A stretch of DNA of 64,000 bases from the NCBI RefSeq assembly GCF_025133575.1, contig NZ_CP104011.1, positions 2,887,483-2,951,482 on the forward strand, read 5' to 3'. The notes below the pieces were generated by a model. The model worked only from the letters and a program-made list of their open reading frames with translations. It was not told the origin of the DNA and did not search any database. The position numbers and the translations under genes are program-made. Source of the DNA: Pseudomonas sp. GCEP-101 (GTDB lineage: Bacteria; Pseudomonadota; Gammaproteobacteria; Pseudomonadales; Pseudomonadaceae). This document shows positions 54,432-63,052 of this stretch, in pieces; position 1 is the stretch's first letter; each line of letters starts with the position of its first letter.

Positions 54432-56015
54432 TTACTGGATGCGAACGTCGGCGAAGTTGTTATTGGTCATCGGGTTGATGGTGTAACCCGAGACATTGCT
54501 GCGGCGCACATTGAACAGCTTAGGATGCGCCAGGGGAATCCACGGGGATTGTTCGTGGAATATGGATGTCGCCTTTCTATAAAGTTCCGCCCGTTTTGTA
54601 GGCTCATTCGTACGGCGGGCTTCCTGGATCAGCGCTTCGAAGTCCTTGTCGCACCAGAACGCCTGGTTCTCGCCGCCCTTGGCGGCATCGCAGCTCAGGT
54701 TCGGGCTGACGAAGTTGTCCGGGTCGCCGTTGTCGCCGGCCCAGCCCAGCAGCGACAGGTCATGCTCGCCGGCCTTGGAGCGCTTGAGCAGCTCGCCCCA
54801 TTCCAGGGAGCGGATCTGCAGGTCGATGCCGACCTTGGCCAGGTCCGCTTGCATCATCTGTGCCGCCAGCGCCGGGTTGGGGATGGTCGGGGAGCTGCCA
54901 TTGCGGATGAAGATCGTCAGCTTGAGCTTCTGCGCGCCGGCGTCCTTGAGCAGCGCCTTGGCGCGCTCGGGGTCGTGCGGCCAGTCCGTGAGGTCCTTGT
55001 TGAAGCCCAGCAGCGTCGAAGGGTACGGATTGATCGCCGGGCTGGCGGCGTTGGCGCCGAACACCGAGTCGAGCAGTGCCTTCTTGTCGATGGCGAGGTT
55101 GATCGCCTGGCGCACGCGCACGTCGTCCAGCGGCTTGTGCCGGGTGTTGATGGCCACGTAGGTGGTCATCAGCGCGTCGATGCTGTCCACCGCCAGGTTC
55201 TTGTCCTGCTGCAGGGCGGGCACGTCCGACGGCTTGGGGTAGAGGGCGATCTGGCACTCGTTGCGGCGGATTTTCTGCATGCGCACGTTGGGATCGAGGG
55301 TGATGGCGAACACCAGGTTGTCGATCGCCGGCTTGTCGCCGAAGTAATCCGGGTTGGCGCGGTAGCGCACCTGGGAATCCTTGGCGTAGCGCGCGAAGAC
55401 GAACGGCCCGGTGCCGATCGGCAGGTTGTTGAGCTGGCCCTGCTTGCCGGCGGCCAGCAGCTGGTCGCCGTATTCGGCGGAGTAGATCGAGGCGAAGCCC
55501 ATGGCCATGTCGGCGAGGAACGGCGCTTCAGGGTGTGTCAGGGTGAAGCGCACGGTGAGGTCGTCGACCTTCTCCACCGACTTGATCAGCTCGCGCATGC
55601 CCATGGCGTCGAAGTAGGCATAGCCGCGGTTGGCCGACTCGTGCCAGGGATGCTTCGGGTCCAGCGGGCGCTGGAAGGTCCAGAGCACATCGTCGGCGTT
55701 GAAGGTGCGGGTGGGTTTGAAGTAGTCCGTGCTGTGGAATTTCACATTGGGACGCAGATGAAAGGTATAGGTCAGCCCGTCGGGGCTGACCTCCCAGCGC
55801 TGCGCCAGCGACGGCACCAGTTCGGTGGTGCCGGGGCGGAAGCCCACCAGGCGGTTGAAGACGGTTTCCGAGGTGGCGTCGTTGGTCACGGCGCCGGTGT
55901 ACTGGACCACATCGAACCCTTCAGGGCTCGCTTCGGTGCAGACCACCAGGTTCTGCGCCAGGGCGGTGCCGCTGCCGAGCGCCAGCAGAAGCGGAATCAA
56001 ACGCGAGATGGGCAT
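54432..56015 (-). CDS. dppA4: Dipeptide-binding protein DppA4
   Basis: A 527-residue family-5 periplasmic binding protein. A signal peptide ending GTALA-QN precedes the mature opening LVVCTEASPEGFDVVQYTG. Later motifs include YTFHLRPNVKFHSTDYFKPTRTFNADDV and NTRHKPLDDVRVRQAINLAID. By position (next to dppBCDF and opdP) it corresponds to P. aeruginosa dppA4, one of several binding proteins that share the DppBCDF channel and differ in peptide preference. It starts 11 bases after the opdP stop, so the two are cotranscribed. Confidence 0.92.
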   Translation of the reverse strand: MPISRLIPLLLALGSGTALAQNLVVCTEASPEGFDVVQYTGAVTNDATSETVFNRLVGFRPGTTELVPSLAQRWEVSPDGLTYTFHLRPNVKFHSTDYFKPTRTFNADDVLWTFQRPLDPKHPWHESANRGYAYFDAMGMRELIKSVEKVDDLTVRFTLTHPEAPFLADMAMGFASIYSAEYGDQLLAAGKQGQLNNLPIGTGPFVFARYAKDSQVRYRANPDYFGDKPAIDNLVFAITLDPNVRMQKIRRNECQIALYPKPSDVPALQQDKNLAVDSIDALMTTYVAINTRHKPLDDVRVRQAINLAIDKKALLDSVFGANAASPAINPYPSTLLGFNKDLTDWPHDPERAKALLKDAGAQKLKLTIFIRNGSSPTIPNPALAAQMMQADLAKVGIDLQIRSLEWGELLKRSKAGEHDLSLLGWAGDNGDPDNFVSPNLSCDAAKGGENQAFWCDKDFEALIQEARRTNEPTKRAELYRKATSIFHEQSPWIPLAHPKLFNVRRSNVSGYTINPMTNNNFADVRIQ

Positions 56016-56026
56016 GCCGGTTCTCC

Positions 56027-57397
56027 TTACAGCAGGTTGAACGGGAAGCTGCTGACCAGGCGGATCTCGTTGACGCTGCCGTCAATCTGATTCTGGCTGG
56101 CCAGGTGCTTCATGTAGGTGAGTCGGAAGTTGCTGCTCTTGAGCGGCCCGTCCTGCAGGGTATAGCCGGTGCTCAGCCCCAGTTCGTGGTGCTTGGCGCC
56201 GTCCAGGTCGCGCACATCGGCGTAGTTGCCGTAGGCGCCGTTGCGGTCGCCGTCGTAGTGGGTGCCGTCGATGCCCCAGCCCTTGGCGTACCAGACCATG
56301 CTGGTCAAGCCGGGCACGCCCAGGCCGGCCCAGTCGGTGGTGTAGCGCAGCTGCAGGGACTTTTCGTTGGGGCCGTTGTAGTCCGAGAGCAGCGAGTTCG
56401 CCAGGTTGATGGCGGCGGTCTCGTGCACGTAGTCGAAGTATTCGTCGCCACGGATCTGTTGCCAGCCCAGCAGCACGGCGTGGGCGCCGTGGGTCAGGGT
56501 GAAGGCCAGGCTGTAGGCGTCGTTGTCGATGTAGCCCGCCTTGCGCGCGCCGGTGTCGCGGGTGGCGTAGTAGTTGAGGCTGGTGTTCAAGGCCAGGGCC
56601 GACGGGTCGCCCAGGTCGTGGGAGGCGCCGAGGAAGTACTGGTTCCAGATGTCCTCGAAATTGCCGCCGTAGGCGGTCACCTTCAGCGCATCGGTCACGG
56701 CGTAGCTGCCGCCCAGGTAGCTGAAGCGATCGCCGGTGACTTCACGGGTGCCGTATTCGGTGGTCAGCTTTTCGCTGCCGGAGCCGGTGCGCGGGCTGGC
56801 GCGGGTGAAGCTGCCGGCTTGCAACGACAGGCCGGTGAGCTCGTCGCTCTTCAGGCTGATGCCGTCGAAGGACGAGGGCAGGGCGCGGTTGTCGTTCGGC
56901 GTAAAGACTGGCGTATCCGGTTGCTGGCGGCCGATTTTCAGCACGGTGTTGGAGGCGCGCAGTTTCAGCGCGCCCAGGCCGATCTTCGACCATTCGCTTT
57001 CGGCGTCGCCGTCGCTGTCCGCCAGGGTGCGGTTGCCGCCGCCGGCGATGCGGCCGTGGCCCTGCTCCAGGTTGATGGCCTGGAAGGCCGCCGCGTCGAT
57101 GCCCACGCCGATGGTGCCCTGGGTGTAGCCGGAGTTGTAGTCCAGGCGGCTGCCCTGCACCAGGGTGTAGCGGCTGTGGGTCGGTTCGGTGTAGCCGTCC
57201 TTCTTGATGTTGAAGTGGAAGCTGTCCTTCATCTGCTCGCGGGAGGCGAAGTTGCGGGTGTAGAAGGTCAGCTTCTGGTCTTCGACGAAGCCCTTCGCGC
57301 CCGCCTGGGCGCTGTTGTCGTCGGCCCAGGCATGGCCCAGGCTGCCGCCGCAGATGGTGAGCGCCAGAAGGGATCGGGTGATTGCGTGGTGTTGCAT
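56027..57397 (-). CDS. opdP: OprD-family outer-membrane dipeptide porin
   Basis: A 456-residue OprD-type porin with a signal peptide ending near GHAWADD and an 18-stranded barrel. Typical family segments are FVEDQKLTFYTRNF at the start, GTIGVGIDAAAFQAI, and the end NEIRLVSSFPFNLL. By position it corresponds to P. aeruginosa PA4501 (opdP, also called opdD), a glycine-glutamate porin. I chose 57397 because GGAG lies six bases upstream. An ATG at 57409 adding four residues is possible. It is the outer-membrane gate for the dipeptides handled by the neighbouring binding proteins. Confidence 0.9.
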   Translation of the reverse strand: MQHHAITRSLLALTICGGSLGHAWADDNSAQAGAKGFVEDQKLTFYTRNFASREQMKDSFHFNIKKDGYTEPTHSRYTLVQGSRLDYNSGYTQGTIGVGIDAAAFQAINLEQGHGRIAGGGNRTLADSDGDAESEWSKIGLGALKLRASNTVLKIGRQQPDTPVFTPNDNRALPSSFDGISLKSDELTGLSLQAGSFTRASPRTGSGSEKLTTEYGTREVTGDRFSYLGGSYAVTDALKVTAYGGNFEDIWNQYFLGASHDLGDPSALALNTSLNYYATRDTGARKAGYIDNDAYSLAFTLTHGAHAVLLGWQQIRGDEYFDYVHETAAINLANSLLSDYNGPNEKSLQLRYTTDWAGLGVPGLTSMVWYAKGWGIDGTHYDGDRNGAYGNYADVRDLDGAKHHELGLSTGYTLQDGPLKSSNFRLTYMKHLASQNQIDGSVNEIRLVSSFPFNLL

Positions 57398-57499
57398 GAG
57401 GTGCTCCATGTTGTTGTTGAGTTTCCTAGCAACGAACGCATCCCCTCCGCCCATCGTGCAGATGGGGGAGCCGGCAGGCAGAGGGGATGGCGGGGGGCC

Positions 57500-57517
57500 G
57501 CCCGGTCTTCGCCGGGC
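57500..57517 (-). terminator. Stem-loop between dppA3 and opdP
   Basis: GCCCGG-TCTTCG-CCGGGC, between the dppA3 stop and the opdP start. It has no T run and may partly stop or stabilise the dppA3 message rather than fully terminate it. Confidence 0.4.
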
Positions 57518-57558
57518 TGGCGTTCAGGCGGTCAGTGCCGCCAGTGACTCATCGGGGA

Positions 57559-59166
57559 TCAGGGCTGGTTGGCCACGCCATAGAAGGAGTTGCGCCCGAA
57601 GGGGCTGATCAGGAACCCCTGCACCGACTTGCGCATGGGCTGGTAGACGGTGGAGTGGGCGATGGGGCTGATGGGCAGTTGTTGCGCGAGCAACTGCTGC
57701 GCCTTCTGGTAGAGCGCGACGCGCTGGTCGTGGTCGGTGGTGGCCTTGGCCTGGCGCACCAGCTTGTCGTAATCGGCGTTGCACCACTTGGAAACGTTGT
57801 TGCCGTTCACCGAGTCGCAGCCGTAGAGCGTGCCCAGCCAGTTGTCCGGGTCGCCGTTGTCGCCGGTCCAGCCGAACAGCATGGCATCGTGCTCGCCGGC
57901 GTGGGCGCGCTTGATGTACTCGCCCCATTCGTAGGTGACGATCTTCGCCCGGATGCCCACCTTGGCCCAGTCGGCCTGGATCATCTCGGCCATCAGCTTG
58001 GCGTTGGGGTTGTAGGGGCGCTGCACCGGCATGGCCCACAGGGTGATCTGGGTGCCCTCGGCGACGCCGGCCTTCTTCAGCAGCGCCCTGGCCTGTTCCG
58101 GGTCGTAGGCCTGGCCCTTGATGGAGGTGTCGTAGGACCACTGGGTCGGCGGCATGGCATTCACTGCCAGTTGGCCGGCGCCCTGGTAGATGGCGTCGAT
58201 GATTGCCTGCTTGTTCAGCGCCATGTCCAGCGCACGGCGCACGTCGGTGTTGTCGAGCGGCGGGTGGGTGACGTTGTAGGCCAGGTAGCCGAGGTTGAAG
58301 CCCGGCTGCGAGGGCATGTTCAGGTTCGGGTCCTGCTTCAGCGCTTCGAGGTCCGCCGGGCGCGGGTTCAGGGTGATCTGGCATTCGTCGGCCTTGAGCT
58401 TCTGCATGCGCACCGAGGCATCGGTGTTGATGGCGAAGACCAGGTTGTCGACCTTCACGTCCTCGGGCTTCCAGTAATCCTTGTTGCCCTTGAAGCGGAT
58501 CATCGCGTCCTTCTGGTAGCGGCTGAAGACGAAGGGGCCGGTGCCGATGGGCTTCTGGTTGATGTCGCCGGGCTTGCCCTGCCGGAGCAACTGGTCGGCG
58601 TACTCGGCGGACTGGATCACCGCGAAGTTCATCGCCAGGTTCTGCACGAAGGCGGCGTCGACCTCGTTCAGGGTGAAGGTCACCGTGTGCTCGTCGACCT
58701 TGCTCACCTTGGCGATGTTGCGGTCCAGGCCCATGTCGGTGAAGTAGGGGAACTCGGTGGGGTACGCCTTGCGGAACGGCTGCTCCTTGTCGAGCATGCG
58801 GTTGAAGGTGAACAGCACGTCGTCGGCGTTGAATTCGCGGGTCGGCTTGAAGTACTCGGTGGTGTGGAACTTCACGCCGGGGCGCAGGTGGAAGGTCCAG
58901 GTCTTGCCGTCCGCGGAGGTTTCCCAGCTCTGCGCCAGGGCCGGCTGGGCCTCGGTGCCGCCGCGCTGGAACTGCACCAGGCGATTGAACAGGGTCTCGG
59001 ACGTCGCGTCGTAATCGGTGCCGGTGGTGTATTGGCCGGGGTCGAAACCCGCCGGGCTGCCTTCGGAGCAGTACACCAGGCTTGAGGCTGCCTGGGCCGT
59101 GGAGCCGGCGAGCAGCAAAGCGCCCAGGGCGATGGCGTGCAGGGAATTACGTCGCGTGATGGGCAT
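57559..59166 (-). CDS. dppA3: Dipeptide-binding protein DppA3
   Basis: A 535-residue family-5 periplasmic binding protein with a signal peptide (ALGALLLAGSTAQA-A) and mature start SLVYCSEGSPAGFDPGQYTTGTDYDA. It resembles DppA1 at the window end more than DppA2 or DppA4 (shared SVNGNNVSKW/DAVDGNNFSKW-type segments). By position it is dppA3, downstream of psdR. Its promoter region carries two tandem palindromes (59316-59352) that I propose as PsdR operators. Confidence 0.92.
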   Translation of the reverse strand: MPITRRNSLHAIALGALLLAGSTAQAASSLVYCSEGSPAGFDPGQYTTGTDYDATSETLFNRLVQFQRGGTEAQPALAQSWETSADGKTWTFHLRPGVKFHTTEYFKPTREFNADDVLFTFNRMLDKEQPFRKAYPTEFPYFTDMGLDRNIAKVSKVDEHTVTFTLNEVDAAFVQNLAMNFAVIQSAEYADQLLRQGKPGDINQKPIGTGPFVFSRYQKDAMIRFKGNKDYWKPEDVKVDNLVFAINTDASVRMQKLKADECQITLNPRPADLEALKQDPNLNMPSQPGFNLGYLAYNVTHPPLDNTDVRRALDMALNKQAIIDAIYQGAGQLAVNAMPPTQWSYDTSIKGQAYDPEQARALLKKAGVAEGTQITLWAMPVQRPYNPNAKLMAEMIQADWAKVGIRAKIVTYEWGEYIKRAHAGEHDAMLFGWTGDNGDPDNWLGTLYGCDSVNGNNVSKWCNADYDKLVRQAKATTDHDQRVALYQKAQQLLAQQLPISPIAHSTVYQPMRKSVQGFLISPFGRNSFYGVANQP

Positions 59167-59315
59167 TGCCTGACCTCATTGTTGTTCTTCTGAGGGACCG
59201 GCGATCCAGAGAGAGAACAGGACCGGCTCGGGCGAACGGCAAGGGTGGGCGCCGTCCGCAGATGGCCGAGCGGTGTGCCCGGCCACTTTCGTCGCCGAAG
59301 TTAAAATACGTCGAA

Positions 59316-59352
59316 TTTAAGTGCAACTTAAAATTCAGTGAGACTGAATTTT
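59316..59352. promoter_or_regulatory. Tandem palindromes upstream of dppA3, proposed PsdR operators
   Basis: First palindrome: TTTAAGT, GCA, ACTTAAA (59316-59332). Second, sharing three bases with it: 10-base arms AAAATTCAGT (59330-59339) and ACTGAATTTT (59343-59352) around GAG. Both use a WnTTnAGT half-site. The left arm AAAATTCAGT recurs exactly upstream of mdpA. The binding assignment to PsdR is inference from position and symmetry. Confidence 0.75.
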
Positions 59353-59365
59353 TGCGGCCGACGCG

Positions 59366-59929
59366 TCAGCCCGCGGGCTGTTCGCCGAACAGCGGCAGGG
59401 TGGTCACCGTCAGCATCTCGGCGACTTCCTCGCCGGTGTTGCGCAGGCAGTGGCGCTTGCCGGAGTCGAAATGTATCGAGTCGCCGGGGGCCAGGGGATA
59501 GGTATGACCGTCGATCACGTAGGCGATTCGTCCGCTGAGGACGTAGGCGAACTCCGAGCCGTCATGGGTGATCAACTCGGATTCATAGCCCACCGGCACG
59601 GTGACTTTCACCGCGTTCAGCTGATTGCCCGGAAAACTGCTGGAGAGCCGCTCGTAGCTCAACGGCTGGCCTTCGATGGTGTAGCGCACACGCTCGCCCT
59701 GGTGCGAATCCGGCGGGATCTGCTGCGGGGAATCGAACAGCGCGTTGAGTGGCACATCCAGCGCCTTGGCGATGCTGGCCAGGGAGGACAGCGAAACGCC
59801 GGTGAGATTGCGTTCGGCCTGGGACAGGAAGCTGGCGGTCAGGCCCGATTCGGCAGCCACCTGGTTCAGGGTCTTTTTCGCTGCGCGGCGATAGCGGCGC
59901 AGGCGTTCTCCGATGCGATCTGCGGACAT
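59366..59929 (-). CDS. psdR: XRE-cupin regulator PsdR
   Basis: A 187-residue regulator with an amino-terminal XRE helix-turn-helix (LNQVAAESGLTASFLSQAERNLTGVSL) and a carboxy-terminal cupin domain (HFDSGKRHCLRNTGEEVAEMLTVTT). PsdR is known in P. aeruginosa as a repressor of dipeptide uptake and metabolism genes, including dppA3 and mdpA. Loss-of-function psdR mutants are often selected during growth on casein. The start at 59929 gives the standard helix-turn-helix spacing. It is divergent from mdpA and upstream of dppA3 on the same strand, between the two proposed operator regions. Confidence 0.93.
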   Translation of the reverse strand: MSADRIGERLRRYRRAAKKTLNQVAAESGLTASFLSQAERNLTGVSLSSLASIAKALDVPLNALFDSPQQIPPDSHQGERVRYTIEGQPLSYERLSSSFPGNQLNAVKVTVPVGYESELITHDGSEFAYVLSGRIAYVIDGHTYPLAPGDSIHFDSGKRHCLRNTGEEVAEMLTVTTLPLFGEQPAG

Positions 59930-60050
59930 TGGCAAGGCTCTTGTGGGACGCCGGCAGCATACCAGCGTCCTCGCCCGGTGAAAGCATCGGGCCATCCGCC
60001 AGGGGGAAATCCCGGCGAAAGCCCCAGGGGGCGGAATATCCTTTGACCTG

Positions 60051-60073
60051 AAAATTCAGTGCTGCTTAAATTT
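60051..60073. promoter_or_regulatory. Palindrome upstream of mdpA, proposed PsdR operator
   Basis: AAAATTCAGT (60051-60060), GCT, then GCTTAAATTT (60064-60073). The left arm is identical to the one in the dppA3 promoter, and the right arm matches 7 of 10 of its partner there. It lies 30 bases upstream of the mdpA ATG and in the divergent psdR-mdpA region, so it could also serve psdR autoregulation. Confidence 0.75.
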
Positions 60074-60103
60074 CTCGCTGTTTTCATTCCTCGGGAGAGA
60101 CGC

Positions 60104-61321
60104 ATGACATTGGGAGTAGGGGGCGCGAGCCCCGAACAGGCGCTGGCGAAGCTGCAGGTCATGACGGCCGGCGCATCCCCCATTGCGCTCGAGGAATACC
60201 AGGCGCGCATCGCCCGCTTGCAACGGCTGATGCAGGCGCGGGAAATCTCCGCGGTGTTCGTCGATGCCGGCAGCTCGCTGGTCTATTTCACCGGCCTGAA
60301 GTGGAACCCCAGTGAGCGGCTGGTGGGCGCGCTGGTGCCGGCGCGGGGCGACGTGCGCTACATCGCCCCGGCGTTCGAGGAGGGCACCGTGCGCGACCTG
60401 CAGGTGCTCCCCGGCAGCATCTGCGTCTGGGCCGAACACGAAAGCCCGTTCACCCTGTTGGCCGGCATGCTGGCGGAAATCGAGGTGAGCGACGGCGCGC
60501 GGGTCGGGCTGTGCCACAGCCTGCCGTTCGGCATGTTCGAGCGCCTGCGCCAGGCGGCGGGCCGGCTGCAATGGGTGGATGCTGGCGCCCTGGTCGAGCA
60601 GTGCCGCCGCTGCAAGTCGCCGGCAGAGCTGGCGCTGCTGCAGCGGGCGAAGGACATGACCCTGGCGGTGCACCAGGCCGCCGCGAGCATCCTGCGCGAG
60701 GGCATCACGACCACCGAGGTCACGCGCTTCATCGAGGCCGCCCACCGCCAGGTGGGCGCACCGGGTTCGACCTTCTGCATCGTGCTGTTCGGCGAGGACA
60801 GCGCCTTCCCCCACGGCGTGCGCCAGCCGCGGCCGCTGCGCGAGGGCGACATGGTGCTGATCGATACCGGCTGCCAACTGTTCGGCTACAACGCCGACAT
60901 CACCCGCAGCTACGTGTTCGGCACGCCCAGCGCCCGCCAGCGCGAGCTGTGGAACCTGGAGAAGGCCGCGCAGCAGGCTGCGTTCGACGCCGCCGTGCTG
61001 GGGGCGCCCTGCGAGCAGGTGGACGCCGCCGCGCGCCGCTGCCTGGAAGCCGGCGGCCTGGGGCCGGACTACGCGCTGCCCGGCTTGCCGCACCGCACCG
61101 GCCATGGCATCGGCCTGGACATCCATGAAGGGCCCTACCTGGTGCGCGGCGACAGCACGCCGCTGGACGTCGGCATGTGCTTCAGCAACGAGCCGATGAT
61201 CTGCGTGCCCGGCGAGTTCGGCATCCGTCTGGAGGACCACTTCTACATGACGCAGGACGGCCCGCGCTGGTTCACCCAGCCGAGCCATTCGGTGGACGAT
61301 CCGTTCGGCCTGGAGGCTTGA
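60104..61321 (+). CDS. mdpA: M24-family metallo-dipeptidase MdpA
   Basis: A 405-residue Xaa-Pro-type (creatinase-fold) metallopeptidase. Dinuclear metal ligands are visible: LIDTGCQLFGYNADITRSY, HRTGHGIGLDIHEGPY, SNEPMI and IRLEDHFYMT. By position (divergent from psdR, between dppA2 and dppA3) it corresponds to P. aeruginosa mdpA, which cleaves imported dipeptides in the cytoplasm. The start at 60104 follows GGGAGAGACGC and avoids an upstream AT-rich stretch that contains the proposed operator. Confidence 0.92.
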   Translation: MTLGVGGASPEQALAKLQVMTAGASPIALEEYQARIARLQRLMQAREISAVFVDAGSSLVYFTGLKWNPSERLVGALVPARGDVRYIAPAFEEGTVRDLQVLPGSICVWAEHESPFTLLAGMLAEIEVSDGARVGLCHSLPFGMFERLRQAAGRLQWVDAGALVEQCRRCKSPAELALLQRAKDMTLAVHQAAASILREGITTTEVTRFIEAAHRQVGAPGSTFCIVLFGEDSAFPHGVRQPRPLREGDMVLIDTGCQLFGYNADITRSYVFGTPSARQRELWNLEKAAQQAAFDAAVLGAPCEQVDAAARRCLEAGGLGPDYALPGLPHRTGHGIGLDIHEGPYLVRGDSTPLDVGMCFSNEPMICVPGEFGIRLEDHFYMTQDGPRWFTQPSHSVDDPFGLEA

Positions 61322-61336
61322 GGCTGGCGGCTCTTC

Positions 61337-61402
61337 GTAGGAGCGAGCTTGCTCGCGAATCGCTTCACTGCGGGGGGTGTTCGCGAGCAAGCTCGCTCCT
61401 AC
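61337..61402. repeat. REP doublet between mdpA and dppA2
   Basis: GTAGGAGCGAGCTTGCTCGC (with GAAT) at 61337-61360 faces GTTCGCGAGCAAGCTCGCTC (with CTAC) at 61379-61402. It lies between convergent genes, with no other terminator visible, so it may mark their 3' ends. Confidence 0.9.
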
Positions 61403-61411
61403 AGTAACTGC

Positions 61412-63004
61412 TCAGGGAGCGACTTCAACCCGCGAGAAGTTGTTCGACCCCAGCGGGCTGAGCGTGAAGCCGCTCACGCCGGGCCGTACCACGGCGAACT
61501 GCTTGGGATAGGCCAGGGCGATCCACGGCGCCTCGCGCTGGAAGATCGCCAACGCCTGGCGGTAGAGCCCGGCGCGGGTTTCCTGGTCGGTGATGGCGCG
61601 GGCCTGGCGCAGCAGCTCGTCGAATTCGGCGTTGCACCAGCCGGCCTGGTTCTCGCCGCTCCTGGCGGCAGCGCAGGACAGGTTCGGCGTGAGGAAATTG
61701 TCCGGGTCGCCGTTGTCGCCCGCCCAGCCCATGAAGATCAGGTCGTGCTCGCCTTCCTTGGCGCGCTTGATCAGCTCGCCCCATTCGAACACGCGGATGT
61801 CCGCCTGGATGCCGATCTGGCCCAGGTCGCTCTGCAGCATCTGCGCGCCGATGCCGGGGTTGGGGTTGGTCGGCCCGCCGCCGGGGCGGGTCCAGATCGA
61901 CAGTTTCAGGCCCGGCTTGATGCCGGCTTCCTCCAGCAGCTGCTTCGCCCGTGCCGGGTCATGCGGCCAGACCTCGAGCTGCGGGTCGGAGCCCCACAGC
62001 GTCGGCGGATAGGGCGCCACGGCCAGGGTCGCGGCGCCTTCGCCGAACTGCGCGCGCAGGTAGGCGTGGCGGTCGAAGGCGAGGTTGATGGCCTGGCGCA
62101 CGCGCACATCGTCCAGCGGCTTGTGCCGGGTATTGATGCCGACGTAGGCAACCAGCAGCGAATCCAGCTCCTCGATCTTCAGCATCGCGTCCTGGCGCAG
62201 CGCCGGGACGTCGGTGGGTTTGGGGTACACGGCGATCTGGCAGTCGCCGGCCTTGACCTTCTGGATGCGCACGTTCGGATCGGGGGTGATCGCCAGCAAC
62301 AGCCGGTCGATCTTCGGTGGGCCGGCCCAGTAATCCGGGTTGGCGCTGAAGCGCACCTGGGCGTCCTTCTGGTAGCGCTGGAAGACGAAGGGACCGGTGC
62401 CGATGGGCAGGTTGTTCAACTGGTCGGCCTTCTCGGCGGCCAGCAGCAGGTTGCCGTACTCGGCGGAATAGATGGAGGCGAACCCCATCGCCAGGTCGGC
62501 GAGGAAGGGCGCCTCGGGGTGCCGAAGGGTGAAGCGCACGTGGTGCTCGTCGAGCTTCTCCACCGCGCTGATCAGGCCGGGCAGGCCCATCGCCTCGGCG
62601 TAGGGGAAGCCGCGCGGGGCCAGCTTGTTCCATGGGTGCTTCGGGTCCAGTTGGCGCTGGAAGCTCCAGAGCACGTCGTCGGCGTTGAAATCGCGGGTCG
62701 GCGTGAAATAGTCGGTGCTGTGGAATTTCACGCCCTGGCGCAGGGCGAAGGTGTACTGCAGGCCGTCATCGCTGATGCTCCAGCTCTCCGCCAGCGCGGG
62801 CACCAGGCGGGTGCTGCCGGGGGCGAACTGCACCAGGCGCTCGAAAACCGTCTCGGCCGCGGCGTCGGCGGTGGTGGCGGCGGTGTACTGGGTGATGTCG
62901 AAGCCTTCCGGGCTGGCTTCGGTGCACACCACCAGGGATTGGCCAAAGGCCGGCGTGCAGCCGAGCAGGCTGGCCAGGGCCAGGCGGATGAGCGCGTTGC
63001 GCAC
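61412..63004 (-). CDS. dppA2: Dipeptide-binding protein DppA2
   Basis: A 530-residue family-5 periplasmic binding protein with signal peptide (LALASLLGCTPAFG-QS) and mature start LVVCTEASPEGFDITQYTAATTADA. It resembles DppA4 more closely than DppA1/DppA3 (shared STDYFTPTRDFNADDVLWSFQRQLDP and NTRHKPLDDVRVRQAINLAFD). By position next to dppA1 it corresponds to dppA2. Confidence 0.92.
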   Translation of the reverse strand: MRNALIRLALASLLGCTPAFGQSLVVCTEASPEGFDITQYTAATTADAAAETVFERLVQFAPGSTRLVPALAESWSISDDGLQYTFALRQGVKFHSTDYFTPTRDFNADDVLWSFQRQLDPKHPWNKLAPRGFPYAEAMGLPGLISAVEKLDEHHVRFTLRHPEAPFLADLAMGFASIYSAEYGNLLLAAEKADQLNNLPIGTGPFVFQRYQKDAQVRFSANPDYWAGPPKIDRLLLAITPDPNVRIQKVKAGDCQIAVYPKPTDVPALRQDAMLKIEELDSLLVAYVGINTRHKPLDDVRVRQAINLAFDRHAYLRAQFGEGAATLAVAPYPPTLWGSDPQLEVWPHDPARAKQLLEEAGIKPGLKLSIWTRPGGGPTNPNPGIGAQMLQSDLGQIGIQADIRVFEWGELIKRAKEGEHDLIFMGWAGDNGDPDNFLTPNLSCAAARSGENQAGWCNAEFDELLRQARAITDQETRAGLYRQALAIFQREAPWIALAYPKQFAVVRPGVSGFTLSPLGSNNFSRVEVAP

Positions 63005-63023
63005 GGCGGCTGCCGGAAGAAAG

Positions 63024-63046
63024 GGCCGCCGGGAAGCCCGGCGGCC
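63024..63046. terminator. Strong hairpin between dppA1 and dppA2
   Basis: GGCCGCCGGG-AAG-CCCGGCGGCC, a perfect 10-base stem seven bases past the dppA1 stop. On the minus strand it is followed by CTTTCTTCC. It overlaps the short leader before dppA2, so it could attenuate rather than stop read-through. Confidence 0.6.
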
Positions 63047-63052
63047 TTGGCC

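Noticed and set aside
53319..56090. A 923-codon plus-strand open frame opposite dppB and dppA4
   Set aside because: Antisense shadow. It spans two real genes and their gap and has no recognisable domain.
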